From NCBI GenBank assembly GCA_015680865.1, contig JADAKE010000015.1:1-64000 (forward strand): a stretch of DNA of 64,000 bases, written 5' to 3'. The notes below the pieces were generated by a model that did no database searches, was not told the origin of the DNA, and saw only the letters and a program-made list of their open reading frames with translations. Each line of letters starts with the position of its first letter. Within the stretch, counting starts at the first letter, position 1. Source of the stretch: Enterococcus lacertideformus (lineage in GTDB: Bacteria; Bacillota; Bacilli; Lactobacillales; Enterococcaceae). A program made the position numbers and the translations under genes. Shown piece after piece: positions 30,370 to 42,088 of the stretch.

Positions 30370-31284
30370 ATGAAGAAAGTTCAATTAGGGACCTCAAAAC
30401 AAATGGTTTCGTCGGTGATCCTTGGTTGCATGCGAATAAATGGTGCAAAAAATCCCCAGGCTGTCATTGAAACGGCATTTGATAACGGTATCAATTTTTT
30501 TGATCATGCAGATATCTATGGCGGTGGCGAATGTGAAAATATTTTTGCCAATGCCTTAGCAAAAACTTCTCTAAAAAGAGAAGACCTCTTTATTCAGACA
30601 AAATGTGGCATCGTTCCTGGCGCGATGTTTGATTTTTCTAAAAAACATATCATTGAAGCGGTTGAAGGGAGTCTTAGACGTTTGAAGATGGACTATGTTG
30701 ATTCTCTACTATTGCATCGTCCAGATACGCTTGTTGAACCAAATGAAGTAGCTGAAGCTTTTAATGAATTAGAAAAATCAGGAAAAGTGCGTTATTTTGG
30801 TGTCAGCAATCAAAAACCTATGCAAATCGAATTGCTAAAAAAAGATGTTAAACAGCCTTTGTTAATCAATCAACTTCAATTTGGGCTAAAACATTCTGGG
30901 ATGGTTGATCAAGGTATACACGTGAATATGACCGATGAAGCAAGTATTGAACACGATGGGAGTATATTGGATTACTCACGATTGAATGAAATGACTATCC
31001 AAGCATGGTCACCTTATCAATATGGTTTTTTTGAAGGAGTATTTATCGGAAATGAAAAATTTCCTGAATTAAACCAAAAATTAGTGGAATTGGCTGAAAA
31101 ATATCAGACAACATCAACTGGGTTAGCTTCTGCTTGGATCTTGCGTCATCCGGCGAACATGCAAGTGATTGCTGGTACGATGAATATTGGTCGAATTAAA
31201 GAAATCGCTGAAGCATCAGAATTTAACATGACTCGTGAGGATTGGTATGCTCTTTACCAAGAAGCGGGGAATATTCTACCATGA
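30370..31284 (+). CDS. Aldo/keto reductase (YdhF-like)
   Basis: About 304 residues from ATG 30370, chosen because GAAAGGAATGG is just upstream; an earlier in-frame ATG at 30334 overlaps the promoter-like TGTTAAAAT. It is an NADPH-dependent (beta/alpha)8 oxidoreductase with the catalytic Asp/Tyr region FDHADIYGGGECENIF, Lys in FIQTKCGIVPG, His in LLLHRPDTLVEPNEV, GVSNQKPMQIELL, and C-terminal AGTMNIGRIKEIAEAS. This pattern resembles the YdhF subfamily. Substrate unknown. Single gene, intact. Confidence 0.88.
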   Translation: MKKVQLGTSKQMVSSVILGCMRINGAKNPQAVIETAFDNGINFFDHADIYGGGECENIFANALAKTSLKREDLFIQTKCGIVPGAMFDFSKKHIIEAVEGSLRRLKMDYVDSLLLHRPDTLVEPNEVAEAFNELEKSGKVRYFGVSNQKPMQIELLKKDVKQPLLINQLQFGLKHSGMVDQGIHVNMTDEASIEHDGSILDYSRLNEMTIQAWSPYQYGFFEGVFIGNEKFPELNQKLVELAEKYQTTSTGLASAWILRHPANMQVIAGTMNIGRIKEIAEASEFNMTREDWYALYQEAGNILP

Positions 31285-31363
31285 TGATTTTAGTTACAAA
31301 AGTCGTTATTAGGTTATTGCTAATGACTGTACATAAAAGGTGAAAAAGGAGTGAGTGGATCAT

Positions 31364-31750
31364 ATGAAAGAGAAAAAGAATGGATATGGTAGGGAAGTTA
31401 CAGACAAATTTATAAAAGAAATTAAAAAAATTACAGATAAATTTTTTTCAAGTAATAATAAAACTGGCGGTGATAAAAACCAATTAGCGAACTCCTTCAA
31501 TGAATTGGCACAAGAATGTTTTAGTCCTCAAATTTTAAAAGAAATAGCAGAGAATGATGCGCAAAATAAAATACAGCTAAAGGAAAAAGGAAATACTATC
31601 CAAAAGACTAATTAAAAGGAACAAGCTACATTTGAGAAACTTGTCCATGATGCAATAAATTCGACTCAACGTAGCGAAAACAACAAAAAAAGTATGGATA
31701 AAATTAAGAATAAACCGCAAGGAAAGTTCAGACCTGAAAAAAGCATTTAA
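31364..31750 (+). pseudogene. Lysine-rich hypothetical protein, in-frame stop
   Basis: ATG 31364 follows AAAAAGGAG. The frame encodes MKEKKNGYGREVTDKFIKEI and more charged, helical sequence, and stops with TAA at 31613-31615 after GNTIQKTN. The same frame stays open for another 44 codons of very similar character (KEQATFEKLVHDAINSTQRS ... KFRPEKSI) to 31750. That suggests one gene of about 128 residues with a nonsense mutation, though a genuine short protein is possible. No domain is recognised. Confidence 0.5.
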
Positions 31751-31829
31751 TTATCATTTGACGAACATTTAATTATTGAGGGAAATTCACTTGTATTGAG
31801 GTTCTTTCCTGTATTGTTTTAATTTTCCC

Positions 31830-31910
31830 TTGATTTTTTACTATAAATACGTTAAATTACATGAGGTGCTAAAAATTATCACCCAAAAAGTAAATAATGT
31901 TCGTGTTTTG
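31830..31910 (+). promoter_or_regulatory. guaC promoter and PurBox-like site
   Basis: TTGATT (31830-31835), 17 bases, TAAATT (31853-31858) is a plausible promoter. AATAATGTTCGTGTTTTG (about 31893-31910) contains the PurBox core on the other strand (CACGAACATTAT). PurR control of guaC is known in some Firmicutes; here it is inference. Confidence 0.45.
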
Positions 31911-31940
31911 TAGAATCCGGACATTAGGAGGATCATGTAC

Positions 31941-32918
31941 ATGAAAGTGTTTGATTACGAAGATATTCAATTAATCCCTAATAAATGTATTGTAAATAGT
32001 CGTTCAGAATGTGACACTACTATAGCTCTAGGAAAGCATACTTTTAAAATGCCTGTAGTACCAGCAAATATGCAAACAATCATTGATGAATCAATTGCTC
32101 AATTTTTAGCAGAAAACGGGTATTTTTATATTATGCATCGCTTTGAGGAAGCTTCTAGAATACCGTTTGTTAAAAAAATGAAAGAACAACAGTTGATTTC
32201 TTCAATCAGTGTTGGTGTGAAAAAAGAAGAATATTCATTTGTTGAAGAGTTAGCAAAACAGAATTTAGTGCCTGATTATATTACAATTGATATTGCACAC
32301 GGACATTCAAATGCTGTTATTGCAATGATCCAACATATAAAAAAACATTTACCAGCCACTTTTGTTATCGCTGGAAATGTGGGGACACCTGAAGCTGTTC
32401 GTGAATTGGAAAATGCCGGCGCCGATGCGACGAAGGTTGGTATTGGACCTGGAAAAGTCTGTATTACGAAAATCAAAACAGGATTTGGTACAGGTGGATG
32501 GCAACTTGCTGCACTAAGATGGTGTGCGAAAGCTGCTAGAAAACCTATCATTGCTGATGGGGGGATTCGTACTCATGGTGATATAGCAAAATCTGTTCGT
32601 TTTGGTGCGACAATGGTCATGATCGGTTCACTTTTTGCTGGACACGAAGAATCACCTGGTGAAACGATGGTTGAAAATGGAGTGGTCTACAAAGAATATT
32701 TTGGTTCTGCTTCTGAATTTCAAAAGGGTGAGAAGAAGAATGTTGAAGGAAAGAAAATTTGGATCCAACATAAAGGTTCGTTGAAAGATACCTTGATTGA
32801 GATGCAGCAAGATTTGCAATCTTCTATCTCTTATGCTGGCGGAAGAGATATTGAAGCAATTCGAAAAGTTGATTATGTGATCGTTAAAAATTCTATTTTT
32901 AATGGGGATACAATTTAA
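31941..32918 (+). CDS. guaC: GMP reductase
   Basis: 325 residues. NADPH-dependent conversion of GMP to IMP, letting guanine nucleotides be turned into adenine nucleotides. ATG 31941 ([20 protein letters not shown]) is chosen over 31935 because AGGAGG is 9 bases upstream. IMPDH/GMPR motifs: [18 protein letters not shown], the catalytic Cys loop [39 protein letters not shown] and [17 protein letters not shown]. Intact. With de novo synthesis dead, it is important for balancing salvaged purines. Confidence 0.95.
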   Translation: MKVFDYEDIQLIPNKCIVNSRSECDTTIALGKHTFKMPVVPANMQTIIDESIAQFLAENGYFYIMHRFEEASRIPFVKKMKEQQLISSISVGVKKEEYSFVEELAKQNLVPDYITIDIAHGHSNAVIAMIQHIKKHLPATFVIAGNVGTPEAVRELENAGADATKVGIGPGKVCITKIKTGFGTGGWQLAALRWCAKAARKPIIADGGIRTHGDIAKSVRFGATMVMIGSLFAGHEESPGETMVENGVVYKEYFGSASEFQKGEKKNVEGKKIWIQHKGSLKDTLIEMQQDLQSSISYAGGRDIEAIRKVDYVIVKNSIFNGDTI

Positions 32919-33121
32919 TAATTAAATAAAACGAGATTGAGAAAAAATGTTTAGTATCAAGAAATAAGAAGAAATTTCAAAAATTGACAAGAAATACAAA
33001 AACTATTTTTTAATGTTGTTTGTTATCTACTTTATGTTTTTCAAACTTTTGATAAATTTCGGCTTATTTTTCAAAGATGTTTTTTTGATTCACTACTTAT
33101 TCGTTTTTATACCTATCTAAG

Positions 33122-33157
33122 GAGCTTGAGACGTCTTTTGGTCTCAGGCTCTTTTTT
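33122..33157 (+). terminator. Terminator after guaC
   Basis: GAGCTTGAGAC / GTCTCAGGCTC hairpin (one G-T pair) followed by TTTTTT. The rest of 32919-33225 contains no gene. Confidence 0.85.
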
Positions 33158-33225
33158 CATTTCTTTCAAGATGCTTTTCCTTTAAAATAGAAATTACACT
33201 ATAAAAATGAAAAATGGAGAAAGAT

Positions 33226-34653
33226 ATGTGGGAAATCGTTGATAAAAAACATGGCACTATTTATCGTCAAATCATGGAACAAATAATGAGCAACATTGAA
33301 AAAGGTAAGTTGATACCTGGTGATCCTTTGCCTTCTGAAAGAAAACTTGCGCAAGCATTTCAGGTAAATAGAACGACGGTCGTTCATGCGTTAGACGAAT
33401 TGCGAGACCTTGGTGTACTTGTCAGTCGGCGTGGAAGTGGTCGTTATATCAATCAAACGCAATGGGGTAGATTTTTAGCCCCAAGAGTTAATTGGCGTGA
33501 CTTATTTTCTCAACGCTACGAACAAGCTGATGATGGGTATGAAAATCGGATGATTGAAGAGAAGAAACAAACAGGATTTCTTGATTTATTCTCTAGTGAG
33601 ATGCAAAAAGAATTATTACCAAATATCCTCTTTCCAGCCTATTCAATGGAAGCAGTTCTTGAAGAAGAACAGCAAATGACTTACTTAGGATATCGTCCGT
33701 TAGTTAAAGAGATAAAAGAATATTTGGTAGAAAAATTTTATTTTGATTTCTCAACAACTGACCTACTAATAACCAGTGGAGGTCAACAAGCAATTTTTCT
33801 TATACTACAAACGATTTTGTCCAATGGTGATGCCATTGCGGTTGAAACTCCTTCTTTTTTTTATCGGATGTCCTTGTTTAAAGCAGCGGGAATTCGACTA
33901 TTCGGGGTTCCTATGTATCATGAAGGAATAGATTTAGAGAAACTTGAATTATCTATTCAAAAAAATAAATTTAAAGCGGTACTCGTCAATCCGAATTTTC
34001 AAAATCCGACTGGAAAAGTAATGTCACAAAAACGACGAAAGGAGTTGGTCACACTTTGTCAAAAGTATCAATTGCAGATTATTGAAGATGATGTATTTAG
34101 TGATCTGTCATTTCACACAATAGACAGGCGAAGATTAACTTCGATTCATTCCATTGATCCTGAAAATGTATTGTATATCGGCTCTTTATCTCGTGTATTA
34201 GGGAGAACAACGAAAGTAGGCTGGATCGTAGGTTTGCGCTCTTTTATTGCCAAACTAGCAAATGCACAAGAAGTAATGGAATTTTCAATGAGTATATTTA
34301 CTCAAATGGCGGCTAGAAGCGTTTTTGAAGAAAGTTATGATACAAAGATTGAAGTTGTCCGAAAAGAGCTGTACCAAAAAAGTAGGTTACTTATAAAGTG
34401 GGCAAAAGGACAGTCTTTTTTTAAGTTATCTGCGATAGATGGTGGTTACTATGCTTGGATTACTTGGGAAGGTAGAAAATTAACAAAGGTAATTGCCGAA
34501 GAGCTTATTCATTCAGGTTTGGGGATTGCTCCTAGCTTTTTATTTGGTGAAGACATCAGGGGTCTTAGGATTAATTTTAGTCGTTTAAATGAAAATCAGT
34601 TGCTATTTTTTAAATCTAAAATGGCTGAGTTAGCGCAACGATTAGCAGAGTAA
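33226..34653 (+). CDS. MocR-like GntR regulator with aminotransferase domain
   Basis: 475 residues: an N-terminal GntR winged helix (about residues 10-75: YRQIMEQIMSNIEKGKLIPG, then LPSERKLAQAFQVNRTTVVHAL) and a C-terminal type I aminotransferase-fold domain (TSGGQQAIFLILQTIL, VNPNFQNPTGKVMS, IIEDDVFSDLSF). ATG 33226 is preferred because AATGGAGAAAG lies just upstream. The position normally holding the PLP-binding lysine (S-x-S-K) is arginine here: GSLSRVLGRTTKVGW, Arg about residue 323, codon CGT at 34192. PLP may therefore not bind covalently. Monocistronic; target genes unknown. Confidence 0.85.
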   Translation: MWEIVDKKHGTIYRQIMEQIMSNIEKGKLIPGDPLPSERKLAQAFQVNRTTVVHALDELRDLGVLVSRRGSGRYINQTQWGRFLAPRVNWRDLFSQRYEQADDGYENRMIEEKKQTGFLDLFSSEMQKELLPNILFPAYSMEAVLEEEQQMTYLGYRPLVKEIKEYLVEKFYFDFSTTDLLITSGGQQAIFLILQTILSNGDAIAVETPSFFYRMSLFKAAGIRLFGVPMYHEGIDLEKLELSIQKNKFKAVLVNPNFQNPTGKVMSQKRRKELVTLCQKYQLQIIEDDVFSDLSFHTIDRRRLTSIHSIDPENVLYIGSLSRVLGRTTKVGWIVGLRSFIAKLANAQEVMEFSMSIFTQMAARSVFEESYDTKIEVVRKELYQKSRLLIKWAKGQSFFKLSAIDGGYYAWITWEGRKLTKVIAEELIHSGLGIAPSFLFGEDIRGLRINFSRLNENQLLFFKSKMAELAQRLAE

Positions 34654-36231
<1,578 letters not shown>

Positions 36232-36233
36232 TC

Positions 36234-37158
36234 ATGGCACAAAAAACAATGATTCAAGCAATCACAGATGCCTTAGCACTTGAACTAGAAAATGATGAAA
36301 ATGTTGTCGTTTTTGGTGAAGATGTTGGGAAAAACGGTGGGGTATTCCGTGCAACGGAGGGATTGCAAGAAAAATTTGGCGAAGAACGTGTTTTCGACAC
36401 TCCTTTAGCTGAATCAGGAATTGCTGGCTTGGGATTTAGATTAGCGTTAGAAGGCTTCCGTCCGGTTCCTGAAATTCAATTCTTTGGTTTTATTTTCGAA
36501 GCAATGGATGAAGTAGTGGCACAAATGGCTCGTACAAGATACCGTTTGGTGGGGGCGTTCATACGCCAGAGATTCACTCAGATAACTTAGAAGGACTGAT
36601 TGCACAGTCACCAGGTATTCGTGTCGTTATCCCATCCAATCCTTATGATGCAAAAGGCTTGTTGATCTCATCTATTCGAAGCAATGATCTGGTCGTATTC
36701 TTGGAACATATGAAATTGTATCACTCATTTCGTGAAGAAGTGCCAGATGAAGCTTACGAGGTACCATTGGATAAAGCCACAGTTACTCGTGAAGGTACAG
36801 ATGTTTCTATCATTACTTATGGGGCAATGGTTCGAGAAGCAATTAAAGCGGCGGATAACCTAGCAAAAGAAAATATTTCAGTGGAAATTGTTGACTTGAG
36901 AACAGTTGCTCCTATTGATGTGGATACGATTATTCAATCAGTTGAAAAAACTGGTCGTGTGGTCTTTGTTCAAGAAGCACAAAGGCAAGCAGGCGTAAGT
37001 GCCCAAGTAATATCTGAAATCTCGGAACGTGCGATCCTTTCATTAGAAGCGCCAATTGGACGTGTTGCAGCACCAGATACTGTTTTTCCATTTGGTCAAG
37101 CTGAAAGTACTTGGTTACCGAATGCGACTGACATTGAAGCAAAAGTCAAAGAAATCGC
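36234..37158 (+). pseudogene. pdhB: Pyruvate dehydrogenase E1 beta subunit, internal deletion and fused end
   Basis: The N-terminal part ([40 protein letters not shown]) is normal to MARTRYR near 36545. There a deletion of about 40 bases removes the segment usually reading GGxYxMPITIRSP, and the remainder ([21 protein letters not shown]) continues in a different frame. ACCGT occurs at the junction and is the likely repeat for a slipped deletion. From 36580 the frame is open through [16 protein letters not shown] to [12 protein letters not shown] at about 37155, where the stop codon and last residues are missing and the sequence runs straight into the E2 gene. PdhB cannot be made in full length. 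Confidence 0.92.
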
Positions 37159-38767
37159 AGAAGGTGAGATTGTCAAGTGGTTTGTAAAACCAGGTGATAC
37201 GATCAGCGAAGACGATACTTTATTAGAAGTTCAAAATGATAAATCAGTAGAAGAAATTCCCTCGCCGGTAACTGGAACAGTGAAAAACGTATTAGTACCC
37301 GAAGGAACCGTAGCCAATGTGGGTGACGTGTTAGTCGAAATTGATGCACCGGGTCATGAAGGCAATGGTGAAAGTGGTGATGCAGGAGTGGCTATGACAG
37401 AGCAAACACCAGAACATCCAGCAGCTGAACCAACAGAAGGAGCAACTAGCTCTGAAGACGGGGTCTTTGAATTTAAATTACCAGACATTGGTGAAGGGAT
37501 CGCAGAAGGAGAAATTGTAAAATGGTTCGTCAAAGCTGGCGATACTATCAATGAAGATGACACATTGCTAGAAGTTCAAAATGATAAATCAGTGGAAGAA
37601 ATACCTTCGCCAGTAACAGGTACTGTAAAAAATATCCTTGTCTCAGAAGGAACAGTTGCTAACATAGGAGATGTATTAGTAGAAATCGATGCTCCAGGAC
37701 ATAACAGTGCACCTGCTTCTACTGGTGTGGCAGTTCCAACAGATAGCTCAAAAGCTAAAGTTGAAACTTCTGGTTCAGCAAGTGCCGTTGAAGCGGCAAA
37801 TCCTAACAAACGAGTGTTAGCAATGCCTTCGGTACGCCAATTTGCTCGTGAAAAAGATGTGGACATCACACAAGTAACGGCAACTGGTAAAGGTGGACGT
37901 GTAACAAAAGAAGATGTTGAAAACTATCTATCGGGAAATAGCTCTAACCAAAGTGCACCTACAAAACAAGAAACCCCAGCTTCAATTGAAAAAACAACTT
38001 CTGAAGTAAAAGTTGAAAGCAAACCAGCAGCGCCTGCTAAAGCTTTCAAATCGAACTTAGGGGAAATGGAAGAGCGTGTAGCAATGACGCCAACGCGTAA
38101 AGCGATTGCCAAAGCGATGGTTAATAGCAAACAAACTGCTCCTCATGTGACATTGCATGATGAAGTGGAAGTAACAAATCTTTGGGATAACCGTAAGAAA
38201 TTTAAAGAAATCGCTGCTGCTAATGGAACAAAATTGACATTCTTGCCATATGTTGTCAAGGCTTTAACAGCAACCGTGAAGAAATTCCCAATTTTAAATG
38301 CTTCAATTGATGATGCAAAACAAGAAATCGTTTATAAAAATTATTACAATATTGGTATTGCGACAGATACAGATCATGGGTTGTATGTACCGAATGTCAA
38401 AGATGCAGATCGCAAAGGAATGTTTGCGATTGCTGATGAGATCAATGAGAAAGCAAAACTTGCTCATGATGGCAAATTATCAGCCGAAGATATGCGCAAC
38501 GGAACGATCACTATTAGTAATATTGGTTCTGTAGGTGGTGGTTGGTTCACACCAGTAATCAATCACCCTGAAGTAGCTATTTTGGGAGTTGGTACGATTG
38601 CGCAACAACCAATCGTAAACGCTGAAGGTGAGATCGTCGTTGGACGTGTAATGAAGCTTTCTTTAAGCTTTGACCACCGAATCGTTGATGGAGCAACTGC
38701 GCAACAAGCAATGAATAATATCAAACGTCTTTTAGCTTATCCTGAGTTATTGATGATGGAAGGATGA
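37156..38767 (+). pseudogene. pdhC: Dihydrolipoamide acetyltransferase E2, N-terminus deleted and fused to pdhB
   Basis: The sequence starts inside the first lipoyl domain ([20 protein letters not shown]), having lost its start codon and first 14 or so residues. It is in frame with the pdhB remnant, giving one open frame from 36659 to 38767 (702 codons). Present are lipoyl domain 1 (lysine in VQNDKSVEE), a Glu/Ala-rich linker, an almost identical lipoyl domain 2 (from about 37465), the E1/E3-binding domain ([20 protein letters not shown] ... [15 protein letters not shown]) and the full acyltransferase core with the catalytic [12 protein letters not shown]. The core could still assemble if translation reinitiates, but no good start site is apparent. 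Also called aceF. Confidence 0.88.
37165..37700 (+). repeat. Direct repeat encoding two lipoyl domains
   Basis: 37165-37350 and 37500-37695 encode nearly identical lipoyl domains ([10 protein letters not shown]...GDT...[21 protein letters not shown]). The DNA is similar too, so it is a potential site for recombination between domains. Confidence 0.8.
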
Positions 38768-38774
38768 TAAACAA

Positions 38775-39974
38775 ATGGTAGTTGGAGATTTTGCTGTAGA
38801 ATTATATACAGTTGTAATCGGTGCGGGACCTGGTGGCTATGTAGCTGCTATCCGTGCTGCTGAAATGGGTCAAAAGGTAGCAATCATTGAAAGAGAATAC
38901 ATTGGGGGAGTGTGTCTAAACGTTGGCTGTATTCCTTCAAAAGCCTTGATTGCAGCAGGGCATCATTATCAAGAATCACTTGATTCGACCTTATTTGGTG
39001 TTACGAGTGAAAATGTCAAACTTGATTTTGCAAAAACGCAAGACTGGAAAGACAACAAGGTGGTAAAAACTTTGACATCTGGTGTAGGCTTTTTATTGAA
39101 AAAGCATAAAGTTGAAACTATTGAAGGCGAAGCTTTCTTTGTTGATGATCATACATTACGTGTCATTCATCCCGATTATGCTCAAACATATTCTTTCAAC
39201 AATGCGATTATTGCTACTGGTTCACGTCCAATCGAGATTCCTGGTTTCAAATTCGGTGGACGTGTGTTAGATTCCACTGGAGGCTTGGCATTGAAAGAAG
39301 TGCCTAAGAAATTCGTTGTTATCGGTGGCGGTGTTATCGGTTCTGAACTAGGAGCTGCTTATGCAAATATAGGCGCAGAAGTAACGATTCTTGAAGGCTC
39401 CCCTCAAATCTTGCCAACCTATGAAAAAGATTTGGTGAAATTAGTTGAAGATGATTTCGCTAAAAAAGGTGTAACAGTGGTTACTAATGCAATGGCTAAA
39501 GAAGCAGTGGATAATGGCGATAGCGTTACTGTGAAATATTCAGTTGATGGAAAAGAAGAAACGCTTACAGCTGATTATGTCATGGTTACTGTTGGACGCC
39601 GTCCAAATACTGATGATATGGGATTAGAACAAGCTGGTGTTGAAGTAGGTGAACGTGGATTGATCACAGTCGATAAACAGGGACGTACCAATGTGTCAAA
39701 TATCTATGCAATCGGTGATGTCGTTCCTGGTGCAGCATTAGCGCATAAAGCTAGCTATGAAGCAAAAATTGCTGCTGAAGCAATCTCAAGTAAAAAAGTT
39801 GCTGTAGATTATAAAGCAATGCCAGCAGTGGCTTTTACTGATCCTGAATTAGCTTCTGTTGGAATGACAATCAAAGAAGCAAAAGAGGCAAAAGAGGCAG
39901 GAATTGAAGCGACCGCTTATAAGTTCCCGTTCTCAGGAAACGTACGCGCGTTATCTCTTGCTAAAACTAGTTGA
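38775..39974 (+). pseudogene. lpdA: Dihydrolipoamide dehydrogenase E3, 3' end lost
   Basis: 399 codons. FAD motif [20 protein letters not shown], the redox disulfide [19 protein letters not shown] motif [20 protein letters not shown], and [18 protein letters not shown] are intact. The frame departs from the family after [13 protein letters not shown] at about 39968, and a stop follows immediately. About 70 residues are missing, including the end of the dimerisation domain and the catalytic His-Glu pair (usually HPHPSLGE). The sequence after the junction is unrelated (see the next feature). E3 activity should be abolished. Confidence 0.9.
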
Positions 39975-41181
39975 AACGCCTAGATTAGACAAACTGTTAC
40001 ATAAAGTTCAAAATATAGAGGAAGTTAGTGTAAAGGGAAAAAGTTTAGTATTAGATGAAATACCTGAATTAGAGAAAAACAGGGAAAGACCAGAGGACCC
40101 TGTTACGTACCCTAATCAAATGTTGTATCACCCAGAATCCCCTGACCCCGCCCGTGAAGAACTATTACAAAATGACTGGATACTAAAGGGAAGCTCAAGT
40201 CCAGAACCAAGCAGATTCCCTGAACAAACGTACCAAACTAATCAAACATTGATGTTTCATTCAAAAGCACAATTCAAAATTAGAAATTTTTCTAACATTG
40301 AGAAATTATTGTGGGTTTTCTTATATGAACATCGTTCAGAAAAGGTAACTGATAAAGAGTTTTGTAAGAAATACAATTTTTATCTAAATGATATGGTTAT
40401 TTGTTGCGAAAATAAGAAAAAAATACAAAACAACATAAAAAAAGCGAAAACAAAAATCTATACGAGTGAGGAGAAACTAGTAGCAGTTGGTGGATATATA
40501 AATAAACAAAAAACTATGAGAGGCCTTGCAAAGGAACTTAATGTATCGGTGCCTATAATCTCTGGTTGGTACAAAGAACAAGCCTATTTAAAAAAAATAG
40601 TTGGTGCAAAGTTAGAAGCGATCAAAGAATTTCAAAATGTGAGAGGAACAGCATTACCTAAAATATTCCTTAATTCTGCTCTTATCGAATTTTTAAAGCA
40701 AAATAATTTATTTATACATGAAAATCAAAAAAGAGAAAACTATGAAAATGAAGCAATTGGTAGTTATCCTAGTCAACCGTCGCACCTTTTTGAGTCACAT
40801 GATCCCGATTTCACAAAATTATTATGGATAAGCGACAAAAAAGAGCCTCGAGAAATCAGTGTTCTACAAAAGAATATGACTCAAGAACAAAAAGACGCAA
40901 TCATTAAAAATTACCGTGAAGCAAGGGAACAAGGAATGTCTATGAGAAGCTATGCTAAACGGTTAGGTATTCCTAATAGTAATATGAGACGTTGGGAAAA
41001 ATATTATGTAAAAAGGAATCCTGAAGCAATCGTTCAGTCTACTTCAACTATTCGTTTAACCAGTGATGAGATTGAAAAAGCAGATTTTTTGGAGAAAAAG
41101 TCATACGGAATAAATCAAAGTCAAAAGATTAGCAAGTGCGTGAGAAGTAATCATCAAAATACTGTTTTTCTATCTAAGTAA
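39966..41181 (+). CDS. Unrecognised Lys-rich protein fragment joined to lpdA
   Basis: An open frame of about 400 codons with no start codon of its own at the junction; it overlaps the lpdA end in another frame (open from 39904). Its sequence ([20 protein letters not shown]..., [60 protein letters not shown]) contains two probable homeodomain-like helix-turn-helix units of the kind seen in transposases and mobile-element regulators. It is A-rich and asparagine/lysine-rich compared with its neighbours, suggesting foreign origin. I do not recognise the family. It is probably the 3' part of a gene brought in by the rearrangement that removed the lpdA end. Confidence 0.5.
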
Positions 41182-41808
41182 AATGTAAGTAATCTTGCTT
41201 CTGTGTTTATAAAAAGACTTTTCGTTGACTCTATTCAAAAAGTTACTAAAGTAGTAACTTCTTCTCTTACTTTTTGTTTGATAAGAAGGACGTTATACAG
41301 TCAATATAGAATTATTTATTTACTGGGACTAGACGTGATAAAAATAAACTACGTGAAGCTAAAAAGTTAAATTTTACAGAAGAGACAAAGAAAGTTTTTT
41401 GACGTAGCATATTTAAAGTGAGGGAGATTCTAAAGTTTGCAGTGAACGATCAGTACAGGCTGTTTACCTAGTAATCTTAGACATGAGTAATAATTTTATA
41501 ATATCTAATTAAAGCTTATTGTTACATATACGAAAAAAATGAGAAAGGGTAGAATGGGGATATTTACAATAAACTTTTTAGAAAAAATATCGGTGGGAAT
41601 AGATAAACAGGATGGCAAAAGAGTAATTAGTTAATAAAAATCTATTTATCTAATAAGAAAATGTGGTTACTGGAGTCTTTGACCACTCAACTTTTAATTT
41701 TTTATTCACCATAATTGTGTTATGTAAACTTATAAAATGGAAACTATTTGGTGTAGCATTGTTACTTATGTTACACTATTTTTGACTATAAGAATAGGAG
41801 CATAAGGG
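41182..41808. other. Gene-free stretch after the rearrangement
   Basis: No intact gene. A hairpin (GTTACT/AGTAAC inside CAAAAAGT/ACTTTTTG, 41236-41277) may terminate transcription of the fragment before it. The remainder has stops in all frames. The missing 3' part of lpdA is not present here. Confidence 0.5.
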
Positions 41809-42084
41809 ATGAAAGAATATCAGTATCCACTTGATTTGGATTGGACAATAAATGAGATGGTAACCGTAATGGATATGTGGGAAACTTTAGAAATGGCTTA
41901 TGAAAAAGGTATCGATAATGTCAAATTTTTGAAAACCTATCAGCGCTTTAAAACAGTTGTTCCGTCAATTGGTGAAGAAAAGAAATTAAGTAAATCATTT
42001 GAGCAAATTTCAGGTTATTCATTATATCAAGCAGTTCAGGAAGCAAAAAAGAACAATAAAAAAATCTTAAAAATGGAGGAATGA
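41809..42084 (+). CDS. UPF0223 family protein
   Basis: 91 residues: YQYPLDLDWTINEMVTVMDMWETLEMAYEKG followed by YQRFKTVVPSIGEEKKL, typical of the small UPF0223 (YktA-like) proteins of Firmicutes. Function unknown. Start ATG 41809 after AGGAGCATAAGGG, and 4 bases before suhB, with which it is commonly paired. Confidence 0.85.
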   Translation: MKEYQYPLDLDWTINEMVTVMDMWETLEMAYEKGIDNVKFLKTYQRFKTVVPSIGEEKKLSKSFEQISGYSLYQAVQEAKKNNKKILKMEE

Positions 42085-42088
42085 AAAA

